From Roseiarcus sp035656495 (lineage in GTDB: Bacteria; Pseudomonadota; Alphaproteobacteria; Rhizobiales; Beijerinckiaceae), in NCBI GenBank assembly GCA_035656495.1, contig DASRSL010000013.1, forward strand, positions 1 to 25,318: a stretch of DNA of 25,318 bases. Direction: 5' to 3'. The translations under genes and the position numbers were made by a program. The stretch's first letter is position 1; every line of letters begins with the position of its first letter. A model generated the notes under the pieces. The model was not told the origin of the DNA. It ran no database searches and saw only the letters and a list, made by a program, of their open reading frames with translations. Positions 23,482-25,318 of this stretch are shown one piece after another.

Positions 23482-23883
23482 TCAGTCTCGCGGCGACGAA
23501 GGCAATGCTCGGACGTCGAGCGCCCACGGAAGCGCCGAAGAGCACCAGATCTGCCGGCGCGGCGCAATCTCGGCCCGCTGTTTGACGGCGCCGAGGCGCA
23601 GGTTGAGAACGGTCGGGTTTTCGGCGGCCGACGCATAGATCGGCGTCCCGCACTCGCCGCAAAAGGCCTGCGCGCGCCTTCTGCCGCTCTCCGCCGTCTT
23701 GACGTAGATCTTGGGCGCGCCGCTCACGAGGCGGAAATCTTCGATTCTGGCGGGCGCGCTCGCCCGGAACGGGGCGCCGGAGAAGCGCTGGCAATCCGTG
23801 CAGTGGCAGATCGAGGCCGTCTCCGGGTCGACCTCGGCGGTATAGACGATCCCGCCGCACTGGCATCGCCCATCGATCTTCAT
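23482..23883 (-). CDS. GFA-family zinc protein (Mss4-like fold)
   Basis: This 133-residue protein is a member of the glutathione-dependent formaldehyde-activating (GFA) family. The zinc-binding cysteines are CQCG at about 8-11, CHCTDC at about 26-31 and CGECG at about 73-77, followed by TPIYA. Most GFA members are not proven formaldehyde enzymes, so only fold and metal binding are firm. The ATG at 23883 (MKIDGRCQCGG) has a GGAGG seven bases upstream. The gene lies downstream of the malonyl-CoA synthetase gene on the same strand after 120 bp with a strong hairpin, so co-transcription is doubtful. The C-terminus after about residue 100 is short of family landmarks. Confidence 0.85.
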   Translation of the reverse strand: MKIDGRCQCGGIVYTAEVDPETASICHCTDCQRFSGAPFRASAPARIEDFRLVSGAPKIYVKTAESGRRRAQAFCGECGTPIYASAAENPTVLNLRLGAVKQRAEIAPRRQIWCSSALPWALDVRALPSSPRD

Positions 23884-23976
23884 GCGTAACCTCCACGACG
23901 AGAGCGGCGATGACGGCGCGCTCCATCGGCGACATATCTCGCGCCCGCGCCGATGGCGCAAGAGGCGCCGGCAGGA

Positions 23977-23996
23977 GGCCGCCGCTCGCGGCGGCC
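23977..23996 (-). terminator. Perfect GC hairpin after the malonyl-CoA synthetase gene
   Basis: ggccgccg (23977-23984) and cggcggcc (23989-23996) are exact complements around a four-base ctcg loop. The hairpin begins seven bases past the synthetase stop. It lacks a T-tract, so it may be an atypical terminator or an mRNA 3'-end stabiliser. Confidence 0.4.
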
Positions 23997-24003
23997 GTCC
24001 CCT

Positions 24004-25318
24004 TCAGGCCCGGTAGATGTCCCTGTAAGTGTCCCTCAGCGCCGCCTTCTGGACCTTGCCCATCGCGTTGCGCGGCAAGGACTCGACGATGAACACCCGC
24101 TTCGGCGCCTTGAAGTTCGCCAGCCGGCCGCCGAGCGCCGCGAGGATCGCCGCCTCGTTCAGCGCCGCGCCCGGACGCGGAACGACGAGCGCGGTCACCC
24201 CCTCGCCGAAATCGGGGTGCGCGACACCGATGACGGCGCTTTCCATGACCCCCTCGATCGCGTCGATCGCGTCCTCGACTTCCTTCGGATAGACATTGAA
24301 GCCGCCGGAAATGACGAGGTCCTTGGCGCGGCCGACGATGTGGATGTAGCCGTCGGCGTCGATGAGCCCGAGATCGCCGGTGATGAAGAAGCCGTCGGCG
24401 CGGAACTCCTGCGCCGTCTTCTCCGGCATCCGCCAGTAGCCGCGAAAGACGTTCGGGCCCTTGACTTCGATGACGCCGATCTCGCCCTGCGCGACGGGCG
24501 CGCCGCTGTCCGGCTCGCAGATGCGCACGCTGACGCCCGGAAGCGGAAAGCCGACCGTTCCCGCCCTCCTCTCCCCCTCGTAGGGATTCGAGGTGATCAT
24601 GTTGGTCTCGGTCATGCCGTAGCGCTCGAGGATGGCGAAGCCGGTCCTCCCCCGCCACTGCGCATGGGTCTCGGCGAGCAGGGGCGCCGAGCCCGAGACG
24701 AACAGGCGCATGTTCGCGCAAACCTCGCGCGTGAGGCCTGGATGATCGAGGAGCCGCGTGTAGAAGGTCGGCACGCCCATGAGCGACGTCGCATTCGGCA
24801 TCGCCGCGATCACCGCGTCCGGATCGTACCGGTGCTGGAAGATCATGGTCGCGCCGGAGAGAAGCGCGACATTGACGGCGACGAACAGTCCGTGGGTATG
24901 GAAGACTGGCAAAGCGTGAATCAGCCGGTCTGCCGACGCGAATTGCCAGGCGTCGATGAGGGCGAGCGCGTTCGAGGCAAGGTTCTCGTAGGTGATCATC
25001 GCCCCCTTGGAGCGGCCGGTGGTGCCGGAGGTGTAGAGGATCGCGGCGACATCGTCCGGCGCGCGGGGAATGGTCTCGAACTCCACGGGCTGAGCGGCGA
25101 TCCGATCGGCGAAAGTTCCATCCCGCGCGACGCCCAGACTCTCGACCGCGGCCAGGCCGAGCTTGCTGGCGAGCCCGCGCGCTGAAGACAGCAGTTGGGG
25201 CCGGCATAAGGTCAACGCAGGCTCTGCGTCGCCGAGGAAATATTCGAGCTCCGGGAGCGTATAGGCCGTGTTCAGCGGCAACAGCGCCGCGCCGGCGCTG
25301 AGGCAGGCGAGCGCGAGC
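24004..25318 (-). CDS. matB: Malonyl-CoA synthetase (MatB-like), 5' end cut by the window edge
   Basis: The frame is open to the window end (LALACLSAGAALLPLNTAYT at the edge), so roughly 75 N-terminal residues of a protein of about 500 are missing. It is an acyl-CoA synthetase of the ANL superfamily. YTSGTTGRSKG is the phosphate-binding loop, YGMTETNM the adenylation motif, FFITGDLG and GRAKDLVISGGFNVYPKEVE the hinge region, and NAMGKVQK holds the catalytic Lys. LPLNTAYTLPELEYFLGDAEP and TSLMGVPTFYTRLL are typical of MatB, which makes malonyl-CoA from malonate, ATP and CoA. The malonyl-CoA decarboxylase gene often found next to matB is not downstream here; it may lie beyond the edge. Confidence 0.82.
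   Translation of the reverse strand, partial: LALACLSAGAALLPLNTAYTLPELEYFLGDAEPALTLCRPQLLSSARGLASKLGLAAVESLGVARDGTFADRIAAQPVEFETIPRAPDDVAAILYTSGTTGRSKGAMITYENLASNALALIDAWQFASADRLIHALPVFHTHGLFVAVNVALLSGATMIFQHRYDPDAVIAAMPNATSLMGVPTFYTRLLDHPGLTREVCANMRLFVSGSAPLLAETHAQWRGRTGFAILERYGMTETNMITSNPYEGERRAGTVGFPLPGVSVRICEPDSGAPVAQGEIGVIEVKGPNVFRGYWRMPEKTAQEFRADGFFITGDLGLIDADGYIHIVGRAKDLVISGGFNVYPKEVEDAIDAIEGVMESAVIGVAHPDFGEGVTALVVPRPGAALNEAAILAALGGRLANFKAPKRVFIVESLPRNAMGKVQKAALRDTYRDIYRA

Overview
The window is GC-rich, densely coded DNA with the look of an alphaproteobacterium of the order Hyphomicrobiales (rhizobial/methylotroph side). This rests on a giant homologue of the polar-growth ring protein GPR/RgsE, a CtrA-like box in front of it, an adrenodoxin-type ferredoxin with a TrxR-like ferredoxin-NADP reductase, and interspersed palindromes of a kind common in that order. 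Family and genus cannot be fixed from the sequence.

Layout. Positions 1-260 (minus) hold a small antitoxin and the first 15 codons of a PIN/VapC-like toxin. Positions 369-1730 (minus) hold a ferredoxin and ferredoxin-NADP reductase pair, followed by a 425-bp spacer with a tandem repeat and a long perfect palindrome. Positions 2156-9497 (minus) form one collinear seven-gene cluster. In transcription order it encodes carbamate kinase, an Amt ammonium channel, a biuret hydrolase-like cysteine hydrolase, AllH (DUF2877), AllF (FdrA), AllG (DUF1116) and a stand-alone C-terminal domain of allophanate hydrolase. A divergent NCS2-like permease (9802-11412, plus) has a good sigma-54 promoter match in front of it. 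An Hpt phosphotransfer protein (11598-12005, minus) is divergent from the 2613-residue GPR-like coiled-coil protein (12289-20130, plus), which is built largely on a 132-bp/44-residue repeat period. After an inverted repeat between convergent genes come a secreted protein, an MMPL/RND exporter, a GFA-type zinc protein and a malonyl-CoA synthetase cut by the window edge (20271-25318, all minus).

How the genes work together. The 2.2-11.4 kb block reads as a nitrogen-scavenging module: import by the permease, hydrolysis of a carbamoyl amide such as biuret, phosphorolysis of the product by an AllFGH-type carbamoyltransferase, and ATP recovery by carbamate kinase, with Amt handling ammonium. AllFGH with carbamate kinase is known in E. 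coli as the oxamate carbamoyltransferase system. Joining it to a biuret hydrolase-like enzyme and an orphan AtzF C-domain, with no AtzF amidase in view, suggests an energy-conserving route through allophanate. That substrate assignment is inference and is the most interesting hypothesis in the window. The Hpt/GPR pair points to cell-cycle-linked control of polar growth.
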